From: Pyrenula massariospora
Taxonomy: Eukaryota; Ascomycota; Eurotiomycetes; Pyrenulales; Pyrenulaceae
Direction: 5' to 3'
Length of the DNA: 64,000 nt
Assembly (NCBI GenBank): GCA_021030905.1
Contig: JAGFMI010000002.1
Span: forward strand, 2,835,738 to 2,899,737
The notes beneath the pieces were generated by a model. The model was not told the origin of the DNA, did no database searches, and saw only the letters and a program-made list of their open reading frames with translations. Made by a program: the position numbers and the translations under genes. The first letter of the stretch is position 1. Every line of letters starts with the position of its first letter. Below, in pieces: positions 1-11,717 of the stretch.

Positions 1-547
1 CCAGCCTATTAGCGTCGCTATTCAGCCCTGCCTTGTCAATTTGATAGAATTCCTGGAAATTGCCCAGTAGTCGTGAGGTATATGAGCTTCGTAAGACAGA
101 GGCTTTGAACATTAGGGTGGTGATGTCGATAATGGATAGATATCTTTCACCAAGTGGTTACATGCAGTGACTAAGTGAAATATCGAATTTTTCACCAATG
201 CAAATAAGTTGTGCAACACTCTTCAGGATGATCGGTGATAGTGACCACTGTTGCCTAGAAATACAAATTGGTCCACTTTTACTTGTGAAACATCAGGACT
301 GCCTACAAATACCACTTCAGAGCCCTGCACTCGAGTCTTTCTTTTCTTCGCACAGCTTCTCCTCGCACATCATCTCCAGCTTACTCGAATCTTTCCACTA
401 CTAATTTCTATAGTGCACACAACCTGGTGAGTTCCAAGGCGTACGAGAGCTAAAGAGTTCTATGGCGCGTAGGAGCTAAAGAGCTCCAGAAGTCTTTGCC
501 CATTCGACCTTCCACGATCCATCGGATCCTACCTGTGATTTGAGACC
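1..547. other. Left-edge intergenic stretch
   Basis: No gene is recognised here. Around 438-495 two imperfect copies of a roughly 26-bp unit stand next to each other, sharing the core GAGCTAAAGAG; this looks like a small local duplication. A 68-residue open frame at 198-404 has no recognisable domain and is treated as chance. Confidence 0.4.
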
Positions 548-2721
548 ATGGAGACAAGGAACTCCAAGAGAGTGAAGGTCAAGCCTCCAAGTCCCTCCAT
601 GGGCACTACCCCGATTGCTGCCGCGGCTGAAGGCCTCCTTGACTCATCTCCTCTCACGGAGCCTCCGCCTTCTGGAGAAAATGAGGAGCTTTAGAGGGCT
701 AATGAGGCAGAAGTAGAGAGCATCTCAGCTTGAGATCCCTCCGTTAGCGTTCCGTCAATGTTTGTCGCCCTTGCTTTCAAGTCTGAAATGGTTGCTTCGG
801 AGCCAGTCGCTGACCCAAATGACAGATCTCCGTCGACGGTGGTAATCCACGAAGGTAGCCAAGTCGATGCTGATCCAGACCTCCAGGCTTCTGGATCCGG
901 CGACGACCGATAGATACTCCCTTTAGCCCTAGAAAGCTGTTCCATTATTCAATGTCATTCGTAGTATGTGTGACATTCTGTCAAAACCAGGTAGCGTGGG
1001 ACGAGCGCTCACCCGATTCTCCTCCTGAGCCTTCTGCGAATGAATCATCTCCTCAGCCCAAGATACCCAGCGGCGATAACAACATTTCTTACGGTCTTTA
1101 GCGCTGGACATTGCAGCTGAACCGTAAGTATCTCGATCGTCAAGGATGCAGGCGCTACCTCATTTACCAAATAGGCGACTAATAAGCTCATACAGGTTGT
1201 CTGGTCTCCCAAAATGCCTGTCTCACGATCACATCAACTCGATATTCTTTACCTAAGCGAGACCCCTGACACATCTCCGGCCGCAGTGCGATATGAAATT
1301 CCCGATTCCGACAAGACAAGTGGCATCATTGAGTTAAGTTCGTCGGAGAACTTGATGTCTATCTCTCTCTAGCCTGGCAGCCGGTAAACAGCTTGGAGTC
1401 CACGAGCTGTCTCACTCAGATGAGAATTCGTTCGTGGTCGATCTCTTGGGCTCAGCGCCGGTTATCCAAGCTTTGGTGAGCATCCACCTGCTTGGATCAC
1501 AATAGTGATCACACCGATACGCCGCCAGAAATACTCAGCTCATCTCTCTCGACACACCTGCGTAAAGGCCGAGATAATAATACTACGACAGCAACATTCG
1601 AGCTTCTTGATTTCCGACGCTGTTACCGCGTCGAATGAGCCTGTCGGTGCTGATGTCGATGATGCAACGATATCGAACGAGAGTTCTAAATACGACAACG
1701 ACACTGTGCAGGATGACGGCTGAGATCTGATGAAGTCACTCAAAATGACAGGGCTAATGAGCCTCCTTAATCTGACAGCAGCTTGCCCACCGGCGCTGCT
1801 TGTGAGCTCGTTGGCTCGAGCTAGGCCTGCGATCCTCAGTTCCAGGTAAGTCCACCACCGCACCGCGAAGAGAACGTGTTTGGAAAATTGACCGGCTGAC
1901 CAAGTCCCAGGTTGCTGACAGTTTGAGCCGCGACGCTCCACGCCAGCCGACCGAACCTGTCCGACCGCATGGTTATTGTATGACTTGGTTGCTCGCGGTT
2001 GCCGCAGGATCGTAAGTCCCGGCATCACACCGGTCAACCCCGTCCAGCGTGCTGACCAGACGGGTATCGGGTCCTTACCCCAGAACGGCAGTAGATCGGT
2101 TGGATCTGCTAGAAAGATGATCGTGTGCTAGTAGGTGTGTCCGCTGTATTACGCACGCTGGATAGTGAGGCTGACCCGAACTAGTTGCCGCGTCAATTGA
2201 ACGCCTCTGTGCGGCTGCTCCTTGACATGGCCGAGGCGGTTGTGGACGAACACAGACGTTTCTGCCGGGATCGGGCCCGTCCACGGGAACACCACATTGC
2301 CATGCTTGAGTTGATGGAAGTGAAGAAGCTGGTGAGGCGCCTCCTCCAACGCAAGTGCCAAGCTTCGGTGCTACCGCGGATCGAACCGTTGTATGCGGCC
2401 AGCCACTTCAGACGCGCCTTCATCTTCGACGACGACGACGCGACTGAATTGCTGCAAGCTCTCCGCACCCACAGCTGCGCCGACCACATGGAAGCCTTCG
2501 CAATGCAGATGATGGGAGACTGCAACGGAGAGGCGTGCGACTTTTGCGCTGAAGGCGGGGAGGGCATCACCACACCGTTCTTTGCCAAATGCATCAGCGT
2601 CACGGACTTGGGGAGCAACCGCGCCAACTACAAGTCCGCGAGCAAAACCTGCAATTTCGGCGGCTCTTCGGACGGCTACCGGCCTCTGTACTCCGGAGTC
2701 AACCAGGGTATTGTGTCTTGA
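548..2721 (+). pseudogene. Decayed gene with DUF3716-like C-terminal cysteine motif
   Basis: An ATG at 548 opens a Pro/Ser/Glu-rich frame that stops at TAG 692-694. The same kind of acidic, disordered coding sequence resumes after that stop, after a TGA near 730, and again around 1250-1370 and 1500-1720, with frame changes between pieces. The best-preserved piece is the open frame ending at 2721, whose codons begin without an ATG (TTG at 2185; the first ATG in frame is 2227). It contains a run of Asp, then a CDFC pair followed by FFAKC and SKTC, which resembles the fungal DUF3716 cysteine module. In that family a second CxxC pair is expected (CANC); here the matching place reads RANY, so two probable metal ligands are lost. 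Function is unknown. The alternative is a spliced living gene, but the many separate stops make decay more likely. Confidence 0.45.
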
Positions 2722-3992
2722 GGAGATCAAGTGGATTGAAATCTTGGCGAATGGTTCAAATTTCTCCGCTGCACAGCGCGTCTGATTCATTACATAGGTA
2801 AAAAATCAAAAATCACGATCAAAGCTCCATGGATTTTACTTCGTAAACGCTCAACGTCGCCTTTGTTGATCAGGTCAGATCGATGAGAGTGACATCAAAC
2901 TGTCGACGCTGAAATGTGGAACCAGTCTGGTTCAAGCGTCCAAATCTTTTCTCCACTGTATTCGTAGACGGGTTCATTCTGGAAATAAGAAAATGAATTC
3001 GTCATCGAAGATAGCATTAATGTGAACAAGTCCAGCCAGAAAATAAATACGCTCGTCACCCTTCATAGGCTTGATGGTGGTATGAGGGAGAAGCACTCTG
3101 GAAAAAAAGGAGCAAGATTTATCGTACTGTTAAATCAACTGGGAAGGTAAACACCAGACTTCAAATCACCAAATGATTTGAAGACATAGAAGGGATGGAC
3201 AGGTGCATGTATAGATGGGAGTTTACGGTATCAACGTGTTTTCTTTGTAGCCTTCTTCGTAGCCGTGATCACGAACGGTAACGGGAGGATTGCAGATATG
3301 ATACTGCGAAGGCTTCGGATAACTGTGCAAATATTCCACTCTTTGACTTTACTCGCTGTATTTGTGGTGTTGTAGCCTGAATCAGAGGTATGATAGTTAT
3401 AATCGCTGTAGCGGTAGATCGGGTCGGTTAGGCCGGTTCCAGCATGAGGCATGTCCCTGCTTATCCCTTTAGGTTAGGAAGATGCCTCTCTTGCGTAAGA
3501 TGTGCTAGTATTTGTCTCGAGTAAACTCCCAGCTATTCGACCCGTCAAGACTTTGGCACAATTTCGAGATTTCGGACCCGTTTATTGGAACGTCTTCTAA
3601 CACTTGCTCTTCTTGGGAAAAGTGCATATCAAACGCCCGGCTTGCTGTATAAGAGGGAGCCGAAGGCCTTGTGGTTGTTTGGGTATTGGCTTGAGCCGAT
3701 TTGTCATTGTGCGGGTGAGAAGGGATCATATGGCTATTTGCATGTGGCTTTAGCAGCTCAATCTTCTTCAGCAGCCTGGATCTGAGGGAGAGATATGGAG
3801 AGAGATGAAGGAGGCCGAGTTGGCACCTTTTCTCAGAACCGAGAACCCAGCCGATCGATAAGCTGGATGGCAATTTAGCTTGAAAAGCGAGTACCTCCTA
3901 CAAGTTTTATGTAGAAAAGATCTTAATACTGCAATCTAAACACAGAGATGCGAAAAACTTAAACGCCAGTTTCGGCCTCCTCCCCCCTCCCT
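2722..3992. other. Intergenic, no gene seen
   Basis: Several open frames of 60-122 codons occur on both strands. The longest, 3505-3873 on the minus strand, begins with TTG rather than ATG and shows no domain. No repeat or RNA gene was recognised. Confidence 0.4.
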
Positions 3993-5691
3993 CTATTGTG
4001 GTCTCAGCGCTCCCGCCTCAAACGTACCCCAGCGACCGTGCAGATACTGCCGGACTTTCTTTCCCCAGAATGCCACTGGTAGTCCGACTCCACCAGCCAC
4101 AAGAATCAAGCCTGCAATTTCAAGGTTCGTCTTGAGATATCCCTGAGCCGGCAACCAGCGTGGGAGAACAAAGCTGATCATGGCAAAGCTGACCACGTAG
4201 CTTAGGCCTCCAACGACGACTAGAGCAGGCGCGGCCCATCGTGGAAAGGCTTCCGTAACCCACACCGTGTTCGCAGCGCCAGAAGCAGCGTAGCTAAATC
4301 CGTTGAGGCCGTATGCGACGTAGATCCAGATCCAATGCCACTTGAGCTCGGCAGCGAGGCCAAAAAGTGCGCAGCTTCCGGCGCCGGTAAGAACGGGTAG
4401 GATAAAGGTAGGGAGATAATATTCTGCATGGCGGAAACCAGCGTTGCGCATCGTAAGGCGACGAGTGATTCTTGCCATGAGAATACCGTGCGGCCAGGCG
4501 AGGATGTTTCCGACGGCTGCAGCGAGGTTGACAAGGGCAATGGAACGGGGCGGGAAATTGTAAGGGGGACTCCGCAAGATAAAGGAGAAGCTGCCACCGA
4601 TGGACATCATGCCACCAAAGTTTGCGGCATTGAGGAGGGTGATCCAGAAGACGAGTGGGTTGCAGAGGCAAAGGACAATCTGGGGGTAACAGGCGGCTGT
4701 AGACTTCCATTCGCCGGGTTTGTGGCCCCAGAAATTTAGTCGATCGAGGACCTTCTGTAAGCCGGACTTAGGCGGCGCAATGGGTGTTACCTTTCCGCCG
4801 GGGACTTCATCCCAGTTTTCGTAGATGTGTACTTTCTCTGCGCCTGTCTGAACTAAAACCCGCCCGTCGTACGCCACGGGCGGACGGTGGAAAAAGGTCT
4901 CGGGGAAGAATAAGAGCATGAGCACAGATGCCGTGAGACACACAGTAGACCAAGTCCAATAGAATGGACGCCAATTGAGATCTGAGCCAATCACTTCGGG
5001 GACAATCGCCAACACCAACAGGTTGATGGTGCCAGGGATCCCCCAGAACTGAGCAATGGCTTGTTGCCGTTCGTGAATGAAAGTCATGTCGATGATAATA
5101 CACAGCATCTGTTCTCATTCTTAGCACAAGCAAGGACGGATCAAGGCTAAATTCACCAGACTCAAGATGCTACCCGCTGCTAGACCTTGAAGGCATATAG
5201 CTCCAAGTAGCTGATGGAAGGTTCGCGCCGAGGCTGCCCACGTCGTTCCAAGAGTGAGTAACACGGTGCAGAAGATGGAGACAGGTCTTCGCCCCAGAGA
5301 CAGAGAGAGTGGCACCCAGATAAAAGCACCAATGCCGAGCATGAGGGTTGGAGCTGTAAGTAGAACGTCTAGCGTGAATAGTGCTCGATCCTTTTGACGA
5401 AATTAGCAAACAAACAAATCTATACGCGGAGTTGGGTTTGGATTGTCGCACCGAGAGATCCCTATCCGCGGCGAAAGCTCTGATCTTTGAGCCTGGAACT
5501 ATGACGAGTACGATTCCGGCAACGTAGAAGAGCATCAAGGAGACTTTGGCCAGTAGTCGCTTCCTGCTGCTCCATCCCAGAGGGTCATTTGGGGAGCTGC
5601 TCGGAATTGGTAGCCGAAGCATTTTTCCATTTGATGATATAAGGTATACAGTGCCTGGTAGGTCCGATTCATCATACCGCGACGAAGCCAT
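3993..5691 (-). CDS. MFS transporter, HOL1/DHA1-like fungal drug or polyamine type
   Basis: A three-exon model gives 529 residues: exon 1 5691-5452, exon 2 5390-5157, exon 3 5108-3993, with introns of 61 and 48 bp (GTGCGA..AAAG and GTGAAT..ACAG; the second has a CTAAG branch-like site). Frames join without loss. The N-terminus has the pattern common in this fungal group (GTVYLI, then LRLPIPSSSPNDPLGWSSRK) just before the first membrane helix. Loop 2-3 carries GRRPVSIF, the usual MFS signature position. Exon 3 holds the long cytoplasmic loop (HKPGEWK) and the last six helices. The protein should sit in the plasma membrane and export or import small organic molecules using the proton gradient; the substrate cannot be read from sequence. 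Length fits the family (about 500-550). The GTGCGA donor is the weakest point of the model. Confidence 0.85.
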
Positions 5692-8600
5692 TGTGGGAGC
5701 CAGATGATGAAATAGCGAAAGTCAAGGAAACAAAGATGAGAATTCTTGAGAGGCCCGAAAGCCCCAAACTGGAAGGCTGGAGGCCGTGAGAATGACATGG
5801 CCGTTATATACTGACCATAGAGGATACCTTCGTGCTTGCTCGACCTCGTGAAGAGTTTCGGGTGTGTGGGTAACGCGGTCTGAAGCGTATCCCAAGCCCC
5901 TTTTTTGACTTCAGCGGAAGTCGTCGGGGTGAACAAAGTCACTTTCGACTTTGCGAACGCTTCAGAATTGGGCTAGATCTCAGAATAACCCTTGAGAGTT
6001 CGAGGCTGTGCCCAAGGAAGAGCGCTGCTTCGCGAACATCAACCCTAGGCCCATGCACCGCACAACAGGCCTCTTGCTGGCCTGTTGCTAGGCGGCTGAA
6101 ACGGTGCAGGAAACTCTGTCGATCAATCAATCAACGCTAACTTCATTTGTTGAGTGCGCAAGAACTACCTGTTTGGCCAGCAGTAGATGTGAAGAGAAGA
6201 TTAGACCCTGTTCCTCAGACAAGCACGAAGCGCTCTTAGTAGTCGAGAAGCTATCATTCCAGGTCTACATTGTATTCATATTACCCACCCGGAATTTAAC
6301 ACTCTTTCGCGCCGACCGCACTGCCAACTATTCACGAAAAAGGAGAACTGTCTGAACGACGATATCCCCAGGTGCATGTTCTCCCAAAGCAGCTTTTAAG
6401 TTTGGTAATCTCTTTCTTGCACCCTCCTTACTTGTACAGCTGCTGCTCTTATTGAACTCTGTCCTAACGTCATGTTTCACGGCAAGAACCCGGCCGGAAA
6501 GGCACGCGAGCGGCACCCGAAAGTCAAGTGAGCGATCTTTGCAGGGTTATGCCTGTAGCCGGGGGTCTCAGATCCCAGTATCTGCGGGAGTACCTAGTCG
6601 TGCTTTCGTTGAATTCATGGAGAAAGACCCGCATTGACCTGGCTACACTACACATGAGTCTACAGCGTGACCCTAGAATGGGAGCATGGTGAGTAATCTT
6701 GGCTTATGATAATGTGCGCCGCCCTGACATGAGGCGGTTGGCCTGCAGGCATGACGGAAAACTCTGTCCCTCACTACAGCCTCACCGTCTCACCAACCAG
6801 GTGCGGAGAGGAGAACGTACGTACCGCCTTGGCGCAAGACATGTCCTACGATACAGCGGAGATCTGATTATTCCCTAATGACTGTGACACGCAGAGGGTT
6901 GGAGCCGATTCTCTCTTGTTCGCACACCGACCATAGCAATGTTTTAAAGGCGCTCTGATGCTGCTGGTATCATGACAGACGTGTGAGCATCGGAAGATTT
7001 AGGTGGAACCACGGAAACACTTGGATACTTGGAGAGTTTGACGCCTTTCATGCCAACCCCAGATGGCTTAAGCAGCACCAAGCCCGCTGGCTCCGCTCGT
7101 AAAGCATTCCTTGCATCACTCCGGCATATCTCGTGAGTTGTCTTGAGTTGTCTTGGGTCAAGATTGCAAAATATGATTCGACTTCGTACCCTTTCGCAGG
7201 CAAGGCAAAGCGAGGGTGCAGATGGCGCGACTCATCTGAGTATCACCTTGCATTCTTCATTCTAAAGCACAGTATAGAGGACGTCTCAAGAGATCGACGA
7301 TGCCTTTTAGGCTGTTGTGGTAAGGGGCGGTTCATGTCCAGTAATTCTCGAATCGACGACCGCGCGTCGGGGATCCGAAAAACGAGCAAGAGGTTGGTTT
7401 GATGAGGAGTTTGATTAAATTATGCGGCCCGCTTCGGCTCGAAAACTAATCCAACACATCAGCCGATGAAGCTTGGGATCAGTCGTCAGATTCGAGTGCC
7501 AAGTACCTTGGATACCGTCAATGTCTCCCCGTCCCCTCTGTCGTGAGAGCGGTATCGACTAGTTTCACGGTCTCGATCCGCTTGTTGGCTTGCGCGTCTT
7601 CTTCCACATATCCAAATGTTTATGCTACGGACTAATCCTACAAACAAGGCTGTCTGTGCTAGGGTGAGGTCCCATAATGAATTGGGTTTAGTATCTGCTG
7701 CGCGTGGTCAGGGTGTGGCGTTGCGAGACGTGAGGTCGAACAGGTCGGGGAAGAGGTCTTATGCGAGGTTGCTGTCGTGTATGATACGAAGTACGGTTGC
7801 TCAAAGCATTTATCCAAAGCTTCCTGGATGCATCTCATCTCGAGACAAGCTTTCGAAGGGTTTGCACAGGAGACTTGCCAATGAACTGCCGGGACAACAA
7901 AACTCCGATGGTTTTCGGTTGCACAGCCTTAAAGACCGCCTGTACTCATAGAGTTGCACAGATCTACCACCGCACTTGAAACTGTTTTGGAGGGCCCTCT
8001 GGAGTATGCTTGACAAGCATAGCAGCCTCTTTGGGTTTTCCCAAGTCTCATCTGGTATTCGGGGGAGGGCGATGCCGACCTTTTGAAGCCCGGTCCTCCT
8101 GCTTAGCGACTGGCAAATGAAACAATTGTCTGTCTTTATGACAAACTTACCGATTATTGAACGGCCATAGAAAGTTCTGGCGTTCTTTCAACATAAAGAG
8201 ATACTACATTAATCTGTTCGAGGTGGTGTGTTGTTCCTCGGCTTCCCTGCCTGCCATGCGCGGTCTTTCAGCTTACGCAACGAAATAGGCTATTGCGCTG
8301 TGTTGTTCCCCATCCATTTCGTATGTGCCACTTCATTGGCATTATCGTTACTCCAGTTATTCTTTGTTCAAATATCCAAGTGGGCCTATTTCTAGATCCG
8401 CCCATTCCTTTGCTCTGCACCAAGCGCGTCAGGCCTCATAAGACACCACCAAATTACTCACTATTCTCTATCCGTTTCATATTCACCTGTCCCTGCCCTC
8501 ACCAAGTTGGCTGAATTCCATCGCCGCGGTACGAACCACGCGGTCCCCCCGCGCCGTCACGCTACTGCGAGGCTAAGTTGCGGCTTGATGCACGCCTCTC

Positions 8601-8803
8601 GTCGGGACAGCATCGCACCAATACCTCCAATCTTTTCGTATCCTAAAAAGATGACTAAATTCGCCTTTTAGCTTCGATCGGAAACAGCACATCAATCTGC
8701 TCGTTGCTCTTGCTTGGAAGTCGCCGCCGCCACAAATCTATTTGATAAGACCCCGCTGACAACTCTAAATGTCTCTCCGTCATGCTTTTGTCGAGACTCA
8801 GTC
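5692..8803. other. 3.1 kb intergenic region
   Basis: This holds the upstream regions of the divergent MFS and P450 genes. Open frames up to 111 codons (7616-7951) show no domain and no codon pattern suggesting a gene. No transposon ends or RNA genes were recognised. Confidence 0.4.
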
Positions 8804-10315
8804 ATGGCACTCTGGAGCTCCGAGACGATTTTAGTCATCACTCTCTTTCTCACTGCTTATGTGTTTGGGTTGGGTATCTATCGACTGTACTTTAGCCCAC
8901 TGGCAAAGTTTCCCGGACCTCGAGTCGCTGCACTTACTCTCTGGTATGAGTTCTACCACGATGTTGTCCGCGGTGGGCAATATGAATTTGAGATTTCAGC
9001 GATGCACGAAAGATACGGGCCCATCGTGCGGATCAATCCTCATCAACTTCATATTGATGATTCTGATTACCACGACACGCTCTATCCAGGTACCAGCTCT
9101 CCCTACAAGATCGACAAGTGGCCTTGGGAAATGAAACAATTCGGCAATGCAAGATCTGCTTTCGGCTCGTCTCCCCATGAGCTTCACCGTCTAAGACGAT
9201 CCGCTGTTGCTCCGCTTTTCTCGAAACGTTCCATTTACCAGCTTAGTTCTCTCGTGCAGAAGTATGTAGACGATCTCATCACGCGGCTAAGTGAATTTCG
9301 AGGATCGCAAACCCCGGTTAATCTCATCAATGCTTATTCCGCCCTCACTGGAGACGTCATATCCGACTACTGCTTTGGAGCCTCGTCGGGATTTCTTGAA
9401 GACAAGGATTTCTCACCATACTGGCACAAGGTGATCCACGACTTTGGAGAAATGGGACACACGGCAAAGCACTTTGGTTTCCTCATGCCAATGATGGAAT
9501 CGATCCCGCCAGCGCTAGCTGCCAAATTATACCCTGAAATGGCTGCAATCATCGAGGTCAACAGATTGATCGCGGGGCAGATAGAACGGGTAAAGGAAGA
9601 AAAATCGATGCCAGATTCGAAGGCCTCACACCGAACCATATTCCATGAGATACTCGAAAGCGACCTCCCAACTCCGGAGAAGTCGGTCCGTCGTCTCCGA
9701 GACGAGGGAAACGTGTTCATGACCGCCGGAACCGGCACGACCGCTGACACATTGTCAATTACCAGCTTCTACATTCTCAGCAATCCGCATATCCTGCAGC
9801 AGCTCCTGAACGATCTCAAGCTGGCCAGGCAGGAACATGGCACGCTGCAGCTACAACACCTGGAACAAATCCCTTACCTCACCGCCGTCATCAAAGAAGG
9901 TCTTCGCCATTCCCATGGCGTATGCCAGCGACTCTCTCGAGTCTTCCCCAACCATGAGCTCCAATTCCGCGATTGGGTGATCCCTGCGGGAACACCTGTT
10001 TGTATGAGCCCTTGGATCACCCACACCGACCCTACCAACTTTCCCGAGCCAAGTAAATTCATTCCCGAGCGATGGCTAGACACCCAGAAGCTGGACAAGT
10101 ATATTGTGGCATGGGGCAAAGGTACTCGACAGTGCGTTGGAATCAACCTTGCGTGGGCGGAACTGTACCTGGCGCTTGCCGCCATTTTTGGAGGAGAGCA
10201 TGGGTTCGAGTTTGAGCTTTTTGAGACAGATGTCTCGGATGTGAGGATGACTAGGGACAAATTTGTCGTTGGGGTTAAGGATGATTCTAAGGGAGTCAGG
10301 GTCCTGGTTAAGTGA
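8804..10315 (+). CDS. Cytochrome P450 monooxygenase (trichodiene-oxygenase-like group)
   Basis: An intronless 503-residue P450. The open frame extends upstream to a TTG at 8714, but the first ATG is 8804 and gives the expected N-terminal membrane anchor (ETILVITLFLTAYVFGLGIY) followed by the proline hinge KFPGPR. The I-helix shows AGTGTTADT, the K-helix ExxR is EGLR, the PERW motif is present, and the heme loop WGKGTRQCVG places the thiolate ligand at Cys444. Trp replaces the usual Phe at the start of the heme loop. It should be an ER-anchored enzyme that oxygenates a hydrophobic substrate with a partner reductase. The general pattern recalls fungal secondary-metabolism P450s of the trichodiene oxygenase type, but no terpene or polyketide synthase is nearby, so the substrate is open. 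Its 3' end faces the chitinase gene 227 bp away. Confidence 0.93.
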   Translation: MALWSSETILVITLFLTAYVFGLGIYRLYFSPLAKFPGPRVAALTLWYEFYHDVVRGGQYEFEISAMHERYGPIVRINPHQLHIDDSDYHDTLYPGTSSPYKIDKWPWEMKQFGNARSAFGSSPHELHRLRRSAVAPLFSKRSIYQLSSLVQKYVDDLITRLSEFRGSQTPVNLINAYSALTGDVISDYCFGASSGFLEDKDFSPYWHKVIHDFGEMGHTAKHFGFLMPMMESIPPALAAKLYPEMAAIIEVNRLIAGQIERVKEEKSMPDSKASHRTIFHEILESDLPTPEKSVRRLRDEGNVFMTAGTGTTADTLSITSFYILSNPHILQQLLNDLKLARQEHGTLQLQHLEQIPYLTAVIKEGLRHSHGVCQRLSRVFPNHELQFRDWVIPAGTPVCMSPWITHTDPTNFPEPSKFIPERWLDTQKLDKYIVAWGKGTRQCVGINLAWAELYLALAAIFGGEHGFEFELFETDVSDVRMTRDKFVVGVKDDSKGVRVLVK

Positions 10316-10542
10316 TGCCGTTCTAAGGCGCAAAGTTAAGGTAAGCTCAGAATTTACGTACATGAACCTAATAAACATTGGTCGTGGAAAAGTTTTCGTA
10401 CAAGGTGTATCATAGGAGTCGAGCAACAAATATCCTTGCCGTGCATACCACTCCCGGTAAACATGAAGATCGCAGTACTTTCGAGACGAACAAAGAATGG
10501 TCGACCATACAACGCCGATCCAATGCAAGGGTGTCAGAATCA

Positions 10543-11717
10543 TTAAGCCTCAATCCTTGAGCCTCTGCGCATAAATCTCTTCGACGCACTGGTGAGTGAA
10601 GACTTCACAGACGCGATGAATCCATTATTGGCGTAAGCCTGGCTCATATCCCACATCATTACCCCGCCAAAGCTGCTGAACTGCTTGCAATATTTGATGA
10701 TGGGTGCCAGGTTCGATGGTGTCTGATATCCACTTCCGGCTGCCCCTGTGTTTGCCGGCACGCCGAGTAAGACCTTGACATTTGGATTGGCGGACTTAGT
10801 CTTAGCCCAATTATCCCACGTGGCAAAGTTAAAGTTATTCTGGGTTGAAGATCCGGCCACGAAGCTCTGTGTTCCACAGTAGTTGTTGTAAAATTGGACA
10901 AAAACGGCATCAAAGGGGACGCCGCCGCTTAGCATTTGATCATCCGCCGCGTCGGGGAAAGGACATTGCGGCGCCGCGGTCAAAAGCCGATGCTTACTGG
11001 TATCCGCGTTCATCAGCGAGCGGAGCTGGTTGGCGAACGGTGCCATGTTCTGAACAGTGGCCTCGAAATCAAAGTCAAATCCGTCTACAGACGCAGAGCC
11101 GAAAGGTCGATTGGCGGAAGATCCTGACTGTTGGGGACCGAATGTGGCCCAGATCAGGTTGGCAGCAGCGACTGCTTCAGATGACGAAGAGAAACCTCCT
11201 TCGGTGTAGGTGGCCCCACCGATAGAGAGTAGGATCGTCTTTCCCTGGCTTTGACACGATGGAATGTCCGCTCTGCCAACAATTAGCGAAACTTTTCGAA
11301 GTGGAGACGACCTTACGCTAATTCTGGGCAATTGAACTCGTTTGTGCCACTGAAGACGGTACATTTGTCGCCTTGGTTCGCAAAATTCATCTCCGGCTGG
11401 CCGCCTTGACCGGTGATCACAGTAGCGAAAGCGAGCGGTATGATCTATTCACATCAGACATGACCTGGGAGGAGATAGATCTATAAGGCTCACGTCAATG
11501 TTTGTATCTACCAGCGATTAGCTCATTTAATTATGGTTGGACCATGATACTAACTTGAGCAGTAAGTTGAAAGCCTTTGCTGGGCGAGATTTCCGCTTCC
11601 TTGGCCATAGGAGTTCTGACCCCAGTACACCGCGATGTTGCTGTTGGAGGACGAGCTGAATCCAGCCCACACTTGCTGCGCGGACGCAAAGAAAGGAACG
11701 AATTCAAATGAGCGCAT
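10543..11717 (-). CDS. GH18 class III chitinase, secreted
   Basis: Four exons (11717-11555, 11507-11494, 11444-11317, 11272-10543) give 344 residues in one unbroken frame; the second exon is only 14 nt. The ATG at 11717 starts a short hydrophobic leader ending at QQVWA, after which the mature chain begins GFSSSSNSN and the class III block IAVYWGQNSYGQ. The catalytic motif of family 18 is complete as DGFDFDFE with the acid/base Glu at residue 172; SIGG, PQCPFPD, FVQFYNNYC and the late MMWDMSQAY also match the family. It hydrolyses beta-1,4-GlcNAc bonds in chitin by substrate-assisted catalysis, probably in wall remodelling or chitin feeding. The chain ends in a Ser/basic tail with no chitin-binding module. 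A Glu inside the leader (residue 5) is unusual for a signal peptide, so a longer 5' exon remains possible. Confidence 0.9.

Noticed and set aside
3505-3873. 122-codon minus-strand frame
   Set aside because: No ATG at the start, no recognisable domain, no splice partner found.
8714-8803. N-terminal extension of the P450
   Set aside because: The extension starts with TTG and adds residues before an already complete membrane anchor beginning at ATG 8804.
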